Source: Lysinibacillus composti (lineage in GTDB: Bacteria; Bacillota; Bacilli; Bacillales_A; Planococcaceae). Taken from it: 64,000 bases of DNA. Positions 33,208 to 42,191 of this stretch are shown here, one piece after another. Location of the stretch: contig NZ_JAFBDY010000008.1 of the NCBI RefSeq assembly GCF_016908465.1, positions 62,001 to 126,000 on the forward strand, given 5' to 3'. The notes beneath the pieces were generated by a model. The model did not search any database, had not been told where the DNA came from, and saw only the letters and a program-made list of their open reading frames with translations. Both the position numbers and the translations under genes were made by a program. Numbering within the stretch: the first letter of the stretch is position 1; each line of letters starts with the position of its first letter.

Positions 33208-33546
33208 ATGTCTTTAGCATATTGGTATGCACTTTTACACAAAAAGCAAAATGATCTTAGTCGTTTGCAGACGTGCAATGGCCAACTATCTGGGAAACAA
33301 AGTGAATTTTCAAGCAATCAACATCTTATGACAGAACCTGAACTTACACAGGCAACATGGAAAGGGACTTTAGCCACACGTTTTGATGACATTCGAATAG
33401 ACGGGATCCTTGCAAGCTACCAAGAAATCCAAACAACACAATTTACTAATGTCTTTTCCACATTAAGTAATAAAATGGAGCAAATTCGTCGAGAAATCGA
33501 ATCTATTCGTGCAACGATTGCACGACTTGAAGCGGATGATGATTAA
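33208..33546 (+). CDS. YwqH-like DUF5082 partner protein, divergent from the T7SS operon
   Basis: A 112-residue helical protein matching YwqH (DUF5082): LAYWYALLHKKQNDLSRLQT, then LTQATWKGTLATRFDDIR with a WxG-type turn, and NKMEQIRREIESIRATI at the end. Such proteins bind LXG toxins together with DUF5344 partners during T7SS export. In B. subtilis ywqH lies directly before ywqI and the toxin; here it is alone, on the plus strand, divergent from esxA and over 10 kb from the DUF5344 gene. AGAGGTGATGGA precedes the ATG. It may serve both LXG toxins (inference). Confidence 0.85.
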   Translation: MSLAYWYALLHKKQNDLSRLQTCNGQLSGKQSEFSSNQHLMTEPELTQATWKGTLATRFDDIRIDGILASYQEIQTTQFTNVFSTLSNKMEQIRREIESIRATIARLEADDD

Positions 33547-33619
33547 TTTCCAGGGAGTTCGTAATAGGTTGATGGATACAGGACCTATATAATAGAAGAA
33601 AAACACTACAGGTATGATG

Positions 33620-33650
33620 GGGTATCTCTTTGGGGATATCCTTTTATTTT
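33620..33650 (+). terminator. Terminator after the YwqH-like gene
   Basis: GGGTATCTC and GGGATATCC pair over 9 bp (two G-U pairs) around TTTG and are followed by TTTTATTTTT on the plus strand. The remaining gap to 34026 shows no gene or clear site. Confidence 0.75.
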
Positions 33651-34026
33651 TGGGGATCAAAATTAAACTATATATAATAGAGGAAACTCAGGGGGCACCT
33701 TTATTATCTTCATACAAGAAAGACATAGCAGGATCATTCATTTAGGACAAATAGAATAGATGGAAATGACTACGACGAAATCTTTTTAAGAGATCTTTTT
33801 TGAAGCAAATTTTATACATATATACAGGTTTACACTCTAAATTAACACAGTAATTATTCACAATGATGCGATTTTCTTTCTACTACATCGATTCTCTTCT
33901 CAAAGCTAACATTTTATTTCCTTTAGGTCAAAAAAATAGTAATATATCAGTAGGAAAGAACTAATATGTATCATTGGTATTTATTTTTTTTAATAGAGTG
34001 AAATTTTACCTAGGTTGGGTGAGTAA

Positions 34027-35202
34027 ATGAATTTTTTACTTGATATGAAAACAATTTTAGTTACTTTAGTGGTTGGCCATTTATTTACCGTTGTTTTAAT
34101 TAGTTCCTATTGGCGAAACCATTCAAGAGATTCCACTTTTAATACGTTTTTTCTAGCAAAATGTATACAAGCAATCGCATGGTTACTAGTAATCCTTCGC
34201 GGTGGTATTCCTGACCTATTCACTGTTTCTATTGCAAATTCTTTACAATTTATCGGTACAGCGCTCGAGTCGATTGCTCTATTAATGTTAGTAAACTATT
34301 CTCAAAAACACGTTAAAACATTTTATATCAGTTTAACCATTGTTTTTCTCGTTAGCTTCCATTCGATACTTTTGTTTTATAACTATGAACATATTCGAAT
34401 ATTCTGTGCGTCTATTGCTACTTTTGTGCTAGCCATTTTCCCTGCCTTTCGCCTAATGCGCGAAAAGTCTTCTACATTATTAATGAAGCTTATGGGGATT
34501 CTTTATTATACCGTTGCTCTTACTTTTTTAGTTAGAGCTATTGTTGCTCTCTTATCTGAACAACGGATGGGATTGTTTACACCTGGATGGATTCAAACGA
34601 TTTCCTTTTTGAGCATTTTTTTAGTGATGCTTCTGGGGAATATTGGATTTATTCTAATTTTAAAAGAACGAGCCGATGCAGAGTTGATTCATATGGCCTA
34701 TTACGATGACCTTACTCAAGCACTAAATCGTAGAACTTTTGTGTCCCGAGCTAAGCAAATGTTGATTTCTTGTTCCAAGGAAAGAAAGTATGTTTCATTT
34801 ATTCTATTTGATATTGATTATTTTAAGAAATTTAATGATAACTATGGGCATGATGTCGGGGATCGTATTTTGCAAGATCTATCCAAGCGAATCAATCATT
34901 CTCTTGACTCGGATTCACTTTTTGGAAGATATGGTGGAGATGAATTTGCCATATTTCTTACTGGATTGGATCAAAAGGAATCGGTTAACAAGTTAGAAAA
35001 GATGAAGCAACTAATAGCAGATGCAGAGATTCCTGGGATACCGGAAAAATATTCTATTAGTATCGGGGTCATCACGCTAATACCTAATCATTCAACCAAA
35101 TTAGAAAGTCTATATGTATGCTGCGATAAATTCCTTTATCAAGCCAAGAATAATGGAAGAAACTCTATTTGTTATGGAGACTATGAAGAAAGTTTAACGT
35201 AA
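34027..35202 (+). CDS. Membrane diguanylate cyclase (multi-helix sensor + GGDEF)
   Basis: A 391-residue protein with about seven N-terminal membrane helices (residues 1-~215) and a C-terminal GGDEF domain (~222-385). The catalytic loop is RYGGDEFAIFL, and YDDLTQALNRRTF and FILFDIDYFKKFNDNYGHD are intact, so it should make cyclic-di-GMP. No clear RxxD inhibitory site is seen before GGDEF. A GGTGAG ribosome site precedes the ATG. With the proteins at 8367 and 11149 it is the third cyclic-di-GMP enzyme around the T7SS locus. Sensor ligand unknown. Confidence 0.9.
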   Translation: MNFLLDMKTILVTLVVGHLFTVVLISSYWRNHSRDSTFNTFFLAKCIQAIAWLLVILRGGIPDLFTVSIANSLQFIGTALESIALLMLVNYSQKHVKTFYISLTIVFLVSFHSILLFYNYEHIRIFCASIATFVLAIFPAFRLMREKSSTLLMKLMGILYYTVALTFLVRAIVALLSEQRMGLFTPGWIQTISFLSIFLVMLLGNIGFILILKERADAELIHMAYYDDLTQALNRRTFVSRAKQMLISCSKERKYVSFILFDIDYFKKFNDNYGHDVGDRILQDLSKRINHSLDSDSLFGRYGGDEFAIFLTGLDQKESVNKLEKMKQLIADAEIPGIPEKYSISIGVITLIPNHSTKLESLYVCCDKFLYQAKNNGRNSICYGDYEESLT

Positions 35203-35303
35203 AGTGGCCTATATACTAAAGTAGATAGTGCCGAGAAAACTAATTCAATTAGTTATGAGAAAGCTTTTTATTATATGAAAAATACAAATCAGAGCGGCCA
35301 GAG

Positions 35304-35344
35304 GAAATTCCTAAAGTGAGATCCATTTTAGGGTTTCTTTATTT
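35304..35344 (+). terminator. Probable terminator after the membrane diguanylate cyclase
   Basis: GAAA..CCTAAA pairs with TTTAGG.TTTC (small internal bulge) and is followed by TTTATTTATTT. The stem is imperfect. Confidence 0.45.
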
Positions 35345-35492
35345 ATTTCTTGAGCTACAAATAAAGGATGAAAACAAAAAAAGAAAGCTACTAATATTCT
35401 AAATGGTTTAGCAGCTAGTATATTTAATAAAGTTTTATAGGAGTAAATCGGAATCAATAAGTTATGTCCGTAAGATTAGGATGAAATTTTGC

Positions 35493-35762
35493 TTAAAACA
35501 TATTCTTCATCCCAATAATTCCCGAAAATAGAATGGCATGTTTCCCCTTTCTTTTGTACGGGTTCATATATGGGTATAAACATTGGTGAAATAGTTCATC
35601 ACAATATATTGTTCTCCCGTATCGTTCATAACATTCATCGTGCATTTTACAACATGAATCCACTTCATTTATTGGCCTTCCTGGACCTGAGCAACCTGGT
35701 CCGCAATAACGATAGCCGGGAAAACAAAAACCTTTCCTTGGAACTCTATTATTTCTGTACAT
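35493..35762 (-). CDS. Small phospholipase A2-like protein
   Basis: An 89-residue Cys-rich protein with the phospholipase A2 core: the calcium loop YCGPGCSGPG (residues ~18-27) and the catalytic helix VDSCCKMHDECYERYG (~33-48) containing the CCxxHDxCY signature. Small proteins of this kind are known in Bacillaceae and resemble the parvovirus VP1 phospholipase domain. The start is set at the ATG at 35762, with GAGGTGAGGGG just upstream. There is no signal peptide, so it may act inside the cell or in the spore. Lone gene; the true substrate is not known. Confidence 0.8.
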   Translation of the reverse strand: MYRNNRVPRKGFCFPGYRYCGPGCSGPGRPINEVDSCCKMHDECYERYGRTIYCDELFHQCLYPYMNPYKRKGKHAILFSGIIGMKNMF

Positions 35763-35898
35763 CCCCTCACCTCTTTTCTTACACAACTTAGTTTATCTAT
35801 TATATGCAAACTATACTTGTAGATAAGGGCAAGTATTCTTAATGTAAAGAAATACTAGCAAATTAATAGAATACTTTTTGTTATAACAAAAAATAAAG

Positions 35899-36263
35899 AT
35901 GCCGGGACATAAGTAGAATTTTTAAGGAAAGCCACTATTATTATTTTTAGTAAAATATTGATACTTTATAGTTTGAGCCCAATAAGTGATAGCCATTCTC
36001 CAAAAAAACCGGCCTACCACTGTAATCCGCGCCAGTTTCCGGAAAGTTTAGAAGGACAAATTTTATGTGAGCGGACCTTGCAAAAGCCAGGGGCAAAAAC
36101 GCCACGTCCGCATGTCTAGCCCCCATGACCAAGCACGCGCGCGGCTTGTGTGCTTAGTCCTCTCTCACCGGATACTTTATAAGATTCATTCATAGAATTA
36201 ACAGCAAAAAAACATCAGTTTTCTCTTTTTGAGAAACTGATGTTTTTGGGATTTGTCCCAGCC
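35899..36263. repeat. Intergenic repeat-like element with imperfect terminal inverted ends
   Basis: A 365-bp stretch bounded by GCCGGGACAT (35901) and TGTCCCAGCC (36254), inverted copies of GC(C/T)GGGACA. Its inside (about 35985-36175) is clearly more GC-rich than the surroundings, and a perfect-looking hairpin lies at the right end. A 61-codon open frame on the minus strand is probably accidental. It resembles non-autonomous intergenic repeats, but only one copy is in this window, so mobility is not shown. Confidence 0.45.
36205..36246 (-). terminator. Strong hairpin terminator after the amidohydrolase gene
   Basis: AACATCAGTTTCTC and GAGAAACTGATGTT pair over 14 bp (one bulged base), flanked by TTTTTTT on the minus strand and TTTTT on the plus strand, so it could work in both directions. 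It lies about 90 bp after the gene ending at 36337. Confidence 0.85.
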
Positions 36264-36336
36264 TATCAAGTTAATATGATTTTATTAATTATCTCATGGA
36301 GAAGATCTTTATTTTTTCAACTCATTCTACCAATGA

Positions 36337-37977
36337 TCAACCAACTGTTTCAACTTTTTCCTTTTGTTCATTGGCATCAAATAATATTTCTCCGTCAACA
36401 ATGGTAAGTTCGACTTGTATATCTTTGATTTTGTCTTGATCACATTCTAGGATACTTTCATTTAATACAACGAAGTCTGCAAGCTTCCCAGCTTCGATGC
36501 TACCTTTAATGTTTTCTTCAAAGCTTGCGTAGGCGCCGTTTAATGTATAACCTCGGATTGCTTCTAAAATACTTACTTGTTGATTTTCTCCAATCGCTTG
36601 CCCATTCCATGATTGTCGATTGACTGCGGCATGGATTCCTAATAATGGATTGAGTTCAATGACAGGCGCATCAGAACCGTATGCTGCTATAATATCTTGA
36701 TCGATATAGTCACGACATGGATACATTACATTCACTCGATCACCGTAGTACTCACTATATTTATCGCCATTAACATGAATAAATGCTGGATTTGGAATCG
36801 GAACAACTCCTAGTTCTTTCATACGACGTTGTAAGTCTGGTGAAGCAATCCCTGCATGTTCGATTCTGTGACGATGATTTTCTCTTGGAGATTTTTTTAA
36901 TGCTTTTTCGATGCAATCAAGCAGCAGTTCTATCGCTCGATCTCCTTGTGCGTGTGCTGTAATTTGGAATCCTTTTGCATGGGCTTCTCCAAGAATTTGC
37001 TCATATTCTTCTTGACTGTAATACAATAGTCCATAGTTATTTGGGTCATGCGTATAGCCTTCACGTGTCGCAATAGTCGGTCCTACACTACTGCCATCTG
37101 TAAATAATTTTGCTGGACCTATTTTGAACCATTCATTTCCAAGTCCTGTAATCGCACCAGATTCACTCATCTTCTTAACAAACACATGCGAATTCGTTAA
37201 AGAGCAGACGAAAGCATATATTCTTACTTTGATATCCTTTGCGTTAACAGCTTCTTGCATCACTCGGAATGTGTCGGCACCATCTCCATAAGCCCCTGCA
37301 TCATGGACACTTGTGATTCCAGCTTTTAAAAACTCTTTAGATGCTAACCCCATTCCTCTTCGTAATTCCTCTGGCGTATAATTAGCAAATTCTAGCATTT
37401 GCATATGTGCATTTTCTATTAGTTTCCCTGTAAGCAACCCATCTGGATGTCTTTCAAAAATCCCTCCATTTGGATCTTTCGTTGTCTCATTTATGTTTGC
37501 TACTTCTAAGGCTTTACTATTTACAAAGGAAAAATGGTTACATGTTCGAATAATAATAATCGGATGTTCTTTAGAAATATCATCTAATTCTTCTTTTGTC
37601 GGATATCGCTTTTCAGCCAATTTATTTTCATTAAATCCTGTGGCACGTACCCATTGTCCCTTTGGTGTTTCCTCACATTTTTTCTGAAGATCCACTAACA
37701 GATCCTGTATTGATTGGATATGAGGTTCTGTACAGTCAACTCCAAGGAGGTTTGTTCCGTAAATTGTGAAGTGAACATGTGCATCAACAAATCCAGGTAG
37801 TAGAGATTTGCCTTCTAGGTCAATAATTTTCGTATCATTTGAGATTGTATGTTCAACTTCTTCATAAGAGCCTGTGGCAATGATTCGATTTTCATTGATT
37901 GCTACACAGTCGACCACACGATTTTGTTCGTCAACTGTAATGACTTCACCGTTGATAAAAACTATTTCCGCCTTCAT
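36337..37977 (-). CDS. YtcJ-like metal-dependent amidohydrolase
   Basis: A 546-residue amidohydrolase of the YtcJ/Amidohydro_3 group. Metal-binding signature DAHVHFTIYG near residue 65, HAQGDRAIELLLDCIEKA near 340, HRIEHAG near 370 and AYGSDAPV near 445. It opens with the usual small beta domain (IVFINGEVITVDEQNRVVD) and returns to it at the end (GKLADFVVLNESIL). It should hydrolyse an amide or ester bond in a small molecule; the substrate is not visible. AAGGTGGGG precedes the ATG. It is separated from the aminotransferase operon by 534 bp and a terminator, so it is a unit of its own. Confidence 0.88.
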   Translation of the reverse strand: MKAEIVFINGEVITVDEQNRVVDCVAINENRIIATGSYEEVEHTISNDTKIIDLEGKSLLPGFVDAHVHFTIYGTNLLGVDCTEPHIQSIQDLLVDLQKKCEETPKGQWVRATGFNENKLAEKRYPTKEELDDISKEHPIIIIRTCNHFSFVNSKALEVANINETTKDPNGGIFERHPDGLLTGKLIENAHMQMLEFANYTPEELRRGMGLASKEFLKAGITSVHDAGAYGDGADTFRVMQEAVNAKDIKVRIYAFVCSLTNSHVFVKKMSESGAITGLGNEWFKIGPAKLFTDGSSVGPTIATREGYTHDPNNYGLLYYSQEEYEQILGEAHAKGFQITAHAQGDRAIELLLDCIEKALKKSPRENHRHRIEHAGIASPDLQRRMKELGVVPIPNPAFIHVNGDKYSEYYGDRVNVMYPCRDYIDQDIIAAYGSDAPVIELNPLLGIHAAVNRQSWNGQAIGENQQVSILEAIRGYTLNGAYASFEENIKGSIEAGKLADFVVLNESILECDQDKIKDIQVELTIVDGEILFDANEQKEKVETVG

Positions 37978-38080
37978 GTTAATTCCCCACCTTAATATTG
38001 TGTTTTATACTCAACAATTGTATCTTGATGTCTTGACCATGAAGCGACTAATTAAAGCGTTTTCATCTTTAATTTTTATA

Positions 38081-38165
38081 AAGTCTCAATTCTATTAATT
38101 TATGCAGTTACTATGAGAGTTATTCCTTTTATAAAAGATAAACATATAATTTTTAATTGAGACTT
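38081..38165. promoter_or_regulatory. 11-bp inverted repeat pair upstream of the amidohydrolase
   Basis: AAGTCTCAATT (38081-38091) and AATTGAGACTT (38155-38165) are exact inverted copies, 63 bp apart, in the 534-bp gap (37978-38511) upstream of the gene starting at 37977. They could be two operator half-units bound by a looping regulator, or a weak long-range hairpin. Nothing else gene-like is seen in the gap. Confidence 0.35.
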
Positions 38166-38369
38166 AGTATATTTGAAGATGAATGAAACTATCAATTATT
38201 TGGTTTATCAGAGTGTTAGAAAATAAAAGGAGAAATTTCTGCTAAGTTGAAAAATAATAAAGTTCACCACTAAATAAAGGATTGATTTCCATTTACTTGT
38301 CAAAATCATTAAACTTTCACTGATCTAGGGCAGTTATTCCGAAATTCCTCCACTTAACCTACGAAGAAA

Positions 38370-38407
38370 TAAAAAAACATGGTAAATTCCTATACGGATT
38401 ACCATGT
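38370..38407 (-). terminator. Terminator of the dipeptide/aminotransferase operon
   Basis: ACATGGTAA and TTACCATGT form a 9-bp stem with a 13-nt loop followed by TTTTTTATTT on the minus strand. It ends the operon whose last gene stops at 38512. Confidence 0.85.
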
Positions 38408-38511
38408 CTTATGCTACTGTTTTTTCTCTTTTTGAGTATTAAATGAGAACCCGAAAATACAACGGGTTCTCTCCTACATTCTAACCAATGTGACTACCTT
38501 CACTAAAACCA

Positions 38512-39702
38512 TTAACTATTAACCATTGTCAACGTAGATAGGAAGTTCCCAATTCGATTTAACCCTTCTTCAAGTTCTTCCATTGCTTGCGCGTAGGAAA
38601 TTCGAATGTATCCCTCTCCATACTCGCTGAATGCAGTTCCGGCAATAACACCTACTTTTGCTTCGTAAAGTAGTTTTAAAGCAAATTCGTCAGAAGTTAA
38701 GCCAAACTTTTTAATTGATGGGAAGATATAAAAAGCACCTTGTGGTTTTTCCACTTCTAATCCCATTTCAATTAATCTGTTGTAAACATACTCTCTTCGT
38801 TTTTTGTACTCATTTTTCATTGCTAAAACTTCTTCATGATTCGCACCTTGCTTTAATGCCTCTATCCCTGCATATTGACTGATTGAAGTTGCACAAACAT
38901 TATTGTACGCGTGTAGCTTTAACAACAACTTTGTAAGATAAGGAGGGGCAAATGTAAACCCGATTCGCCATCCTGTCATCGAATGAGATTTAGAAAGTCC
39001 ATTGATGACAATTGTTTTGTCTCTTAGTCCCGGAACAGCTGCGATAGAATAATGAGGAACGTCATATACTAATTCACTATAGATCTCATCAGATACAATA
39101 AAGATATTTTTATCTTTTAGTACCTCTCCGATCGCGAGAACTTCCTCTTTTGTTAAAACCGTACCTGTTGGATTTGATGGATATGGGATGATAATACAAC
39201 GCGTTTTGTCAGTAATTTTTTCAGCAATCGCTTCTGCTGTTAATTTAAATCCTGTTTCTCGCGTATCCACAAAAACTGGAACGGCATCACATAATTTAAT
39301 AAGTGGTTCATAGCCTGTATAGACTGGTGCAGGTAAAATAACCTCTGCCCCTGGTGAAAGGATTGTTCTGAACGCCAAATCTAGAGCTTCACTTGCCCCA
39401 GTTGTAATCAACACTTCATCGTCTGGGTTATAAGTTAAACCATAAAGATCTTGTACATATTTGCTCGCATATTTACGAAGCTCTGGTAATCCCGAATTTA
39501 GTGTGTAACCCGTTTTATTTTCTTGAATAGCTTTTATTCCTGCCGTATTAATATAACTAGGTGATGGGAAGTCAGGTTGACCGAATGTTAAATTTACCAC
39601 ATCTGACATTCCTATAGCGAGATTGGCAATTTTACGGATACCTGACTCTTCAATTTCTAGTACATTCTTATTTAGTAATTCACTAAGGTTTGTCATCATC
39701 AT
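38512..39702 (-). CDS. Class I/II pyridoxal-phosphate aminotransferase
   Basis: A 396-residue fold-type I aminotransferase similar to Bacillus PatA/AspC-like enzymes. The cofactor lysine is in VINGLSKSHSMTGWRIGF (~residue 235); IIPYPSNPTGTVLTKEE near 175 and the C-terminal EGYIRISYA arginine motif are present. Three consecutive ATGs begin the gene; the third (39696) is best spaced from AGGGGAT. It is the last gene of the operon with the GlcD-like oxidase and peptide transporter, so it probably transaminates amino acids released from imported peptides or a 2-oxoacid made by the oxidase. Confidence 0.9.
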   Translation of the reverse strand: MMMTNLSELLNKNVLEIEESGIRKIANLAIGMSDVVNLTFGQPDFPSPSYINTAGIKAIQENKTGYTLNSGLPELRKYASKYVQDLYGLTYNPDDEVLITTGASEALDLAFRTILSPGAEVILPAPVYTGYEPLIKLCDAVPVFVDTRETGFKLTAEAIAEKITDKTRCIIIPYPSNPTGTVLTKEEVLAIGEVLKDKNIFIVSDEIYSELVYDVPHYSIAAVPGLRDKTIVINGLSKSHSMTGWRIGFTFAPPYLTKLLLKLHAYNNVCATSISQYAGIEALKQGANHEEVLAMKNEYKKRREYVYNRLIEMGLEVEKPQGAFYIFPSIKKFGLTSDEFALKLLYEAKVGVIAGTAFSEYGEGYIRISYAQAMEELEEGLNRIGNFLSTLTMVNS

Positions 39703-39758
39703 ATCCCCTATATTCAGTTTTCGTTTGGAATCCCGTTTTATTAAGTTTGAACGGTCTT

Positions 39759-41132
39759 TTAATTGGAGTTTTCCACAAAAATCTTCCCCGGATTTAATAT
39801 TTGATTCGGGTCTAAAGCTTGTTTAATCGTTTTCATAACATCTAATGCTGTACCGTGTTCTTGTTCTTGGTACTTCATCTTGCCCAACCCTACACCATGT
39901 TCACCCGTACAAGTGCCGCCAGCTGCTAAGGCGAAATGTACGATTTGTTCATTTAATCGGTGGGCTTTTTTCATTTCCTCAGCGTCATTCGGATCTAGAA
40001 TAATTCCTACATGGAAATTTCCATCTCCAATATGACCGATAATACTTCCTTGCAACTTAGATTCATCAAGACAAGTTCGACTATATTCCACTGCATCTGC
40101 TAATTTCGATAAAGGCACACATACATCTGTATTCATTACCCTTTTTCCTGGATTATGATGTAACCAAATATTTAAACTGTTATGCCTAACTTCCCAAAGT
40201 TTTGCACGACCTAGGGAGTCCTTTTCAATATCAAACTGATAACATCCGAAATCTTCGAACAAATCTTTGGTGATTTCAAGCTCACCTTCTACACTCTTAT
40301 CTGTCCCATGAAATTCGAGGAATAGCGTTACATCTTCTAAATAATTAGTACCTGCTGCCAAATTCATATGTTTGATTGAATAAGCCTCTACTAATTCAAT
40401 ACGAGCGATTGGTACTCCAATTGCAAGTAAAGAGGTTGCTGCTTGAACTGCATTTTGTATTGAATTGAATACAGCACGTGCAGCGACAATCACTTCCGAA
40501 ATTCCATACACTTGAAGCGTTAACTCAGTGAATACACCTAGCGTCCCTTCTGAACCAACAAAGAGCTCAGTCAATCGGTAGCCAGAAGAAGATTTTTTTG
40601 CCCTACTACCGGTATGAATCAGTCGACCATCTGCTAATACCACTTCCAGATCACGAACATTATCTTTCATAGCCCCATAACGGACAGTCGTCGTTCCACT
40701 TGCGTTAGTTGAAGCCATTCCACCTAAAGAGGCATCGGCGCCTGGGTCAACAGGGAAAAACAAACCGTATTTCCCGAGCTCTGCATTTAATTGCACTCTT
40801 GTAACACCTGGTTGAACGGTCACTAATAGGTCTTCATCATTGATTTCAAGTATTTTGTTCATTTCTTGAAAATCGATTGAGATTCCACCTTGTTTTGGAA
40901 TAACTTGACCTTCTAAACCGGAGCCCGTTCCAAATGGTACAATGGGAACTTCAAGCTCATTGGCTAAGCGAACAATTTCAGCTACTTCCTGTTTATCTTT
41001 TGGAAATACAACGACGTCTGGAAGATTTCCCGAATAAAACGATTCGTCTTTACTATGATTTAATAGCACCGTTTCATTCGTACTAATCCGATCTTCTGGT
41101 ATGACTTCTTTTAATCGCTCTACCAGATTCAT
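39759..41132 (-). CDS. GlcD-like FAD-linked 2-hydroxyacid oxidase
   Basis: A 457-residue flavoprotein of the GlcD/D-lactate dehydrogenase group. FAD-binding landmarks are VPFGTGSGLEGQVIP (~65-80), DPGADASLGGMASTNASGTT (~130) and YGAMKDNVRDLEVVLADG (~153). The C-terminal oxidase domain has IGHIGDGNFHVGI and CTGEHGVGLGK with the conserved histidines. It should oxidise a 2-hydroxyacid such as glycolate or D-lactate to the 2-oxoacid. AAGGGGCG precedes the ATG. It lies 75 bp after the transporter and 56 bp before the aminotransferase, a pairing that could turn a 2-hydroxyacid into an amino acid (inference). Confidence 0.9.
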   Translation of the reverse strand: MNLVERLKEVIPEDRISTNETVLLNHSKDESFYSGNLPDVVVFPKDKQEVAEIVRLANELEVPIVPFGTGSGLEGQVIPKQGGISIDFQEMNKILEINDEDLLVTVQPGVTRVQLNAELGKYGLFFPVDPGADASLGGMASTNASGTTTVRYGAMKDNVRDLEVVLADGRLIHTGSRAKKSSSGYRLTELFVGSEGTLGVFTELTLQVYGISEVIVAARAVFNSIQNAVQAATSLLAIGVPIARIELVEAYSIKHMNLAAGTNYLEDVTLFLEFHGTDKSVEGELEITKDLFEDFGCYQFDIEKDSLGRAKLWEVRHNSLNIWLHHNPGKRVMNTDVCVPLSKLADAVEYSRTCLDESKLQGSIIGHIGDGNFHVGIILDPNDAEEMKKAHRLNEQIVHFALAAGGTCTGEHGVGLGKMKYQEQEHGTALDVMKTIKQALDPNQILNPGKIFVENSN

Positions 41133-41207
41133 AGTTTTCGCCCCTTATTTTTCATATCTTTTTGATTGTTCACGCACTCGGTTTCCCTCTATTAGAAAAT
41201 TCTGATT

Positions 41208-42191
41208 TTAATATAGATGACACTTCACAAAATGGCCTGGACGTGCTTCTTTATTCACAGGAATTTCTTTACTACAAAGCTCTGTTGCCATCGGACATCT
41301 TGGATGGAACACACATCCTGATGGTGGATTTAACGGTGAAGGTATTTCACCTTTTAACACAATTCTTTCCCGCACAGCAGTAGGGCTAGATTTAGGTACC
41401 GCAGATAATAATGCCTGAGTGTAAGGATGTAAAGGCTCTGCAAAAATATTATCTGTATCTGCATATTCAACAATATTTCCTAAGTACATCACGCCAATTT
41501 GATCGGAAATATGGCGAACAACACTGATATCATGAGCAATAAAAAGATATGTTAACTTCAGCTCTTCTTGAAGTCCGCGCAATAAATTGACAATTTGCGC
41601 TTGGGTTGAAACGTCAAGAGCGGATACTGGTTCATCGCAAACAATGATTTTTGGATTTAAAATTAAGGCACGCGCCAACACGATTCGTTGTCTTTGTCCA
41701 CCTGAAAACTCATGAGGGTAACGATAATAATGATCGACATTCAGTCCGACTTTATGGAGGATATCCATTACTTTTTCAGTTCGTTCTGCACTAGATCCTA
41801 AATTATGGATTTTTAATGGTTCTTCTAAAATTTCTCCGATTCTTTTTCTTGGATTCAGTGAAGAAAATGGATCTTGGAAAACCATTTGTAAATCTTGTCT
41901 TGCTTCGCGAAGCTCTTTACCCTTTAACTTAAAAATATCTTTTCCTTCAAATAATGCACTACCTGAAGTTGGCTCAATTAATCGTAAAAGAGAGCGTCCT
42001 GTAGTACTTTTCCCACAACCTGATTCTCCTACTAACCCTAATGTTTTCCCTTCATACAATTTGAAAGAAACATCATCCACTGCTTTTACGAAGGCACTTT
42101 TCTGGCCTAATTGATTTTTTACAGGAAAATATTTTTTTAAGCCATTTACTTCAAGAAGGGGTTCATTATTTTGCTTTAATTGTGTTGTCAT
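41208..42191 (-). CDS. Dipeptide/oligopeptide ABC transporter ATP-binding protein (DppF/OppF type)
   Basis: A 327-residue ATPase with Walker [14 protein letters not shown] (~55), ABC signature FSGGQRQRI (~165), Walker B KIIVCDEPVSALD and the C-terminal oligo_HPY domain with the Cys cluster VFHPRCPMATELC (~295). It energises import together with the DppD-type ATPase, overlapping that gene by 26 bp. Dipeptide-type transporters use two different ATPases (family knowledge). The substrate is set by the binding protein encoded at 45286. Confidence 0.95.
   Translation of the reverse strand: MTTQLKQNNEPLLEVNGLKKYFPVKNQLGQKSAFVKAVDDVSFKLYEGKTLGLVGESGCGKSTTGRSLLRLIEPTSGSALFEGKDIFKLKGKELREARQDLQMVFQDPFSSLNPRKRIGEILEEPLKIHNLGSSAERTEKVMDILHKVGLNVDHYYRYPHEFSGGQRQRIVLARALILNPKIIVCDEPVSALDVSTQAQIVNLLRGLQEELKLTYLFIAHDISVVRHISDQIGVMYLGNIVEYADTDNIFAEPLHPYTQALLSAVPKSSPTAVRERIVLKGEIPSPLNPPSGCVFHPRCPMATELCSKEIPVNKEARPGHFVKCHLY

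Noticed and set aside
35947..36132. Minus-strand 61-residue open frame in the GC-richer element
   Set aside because: No ribosome site and it coincides with the repeat-like element; more likely accidental or a relic.
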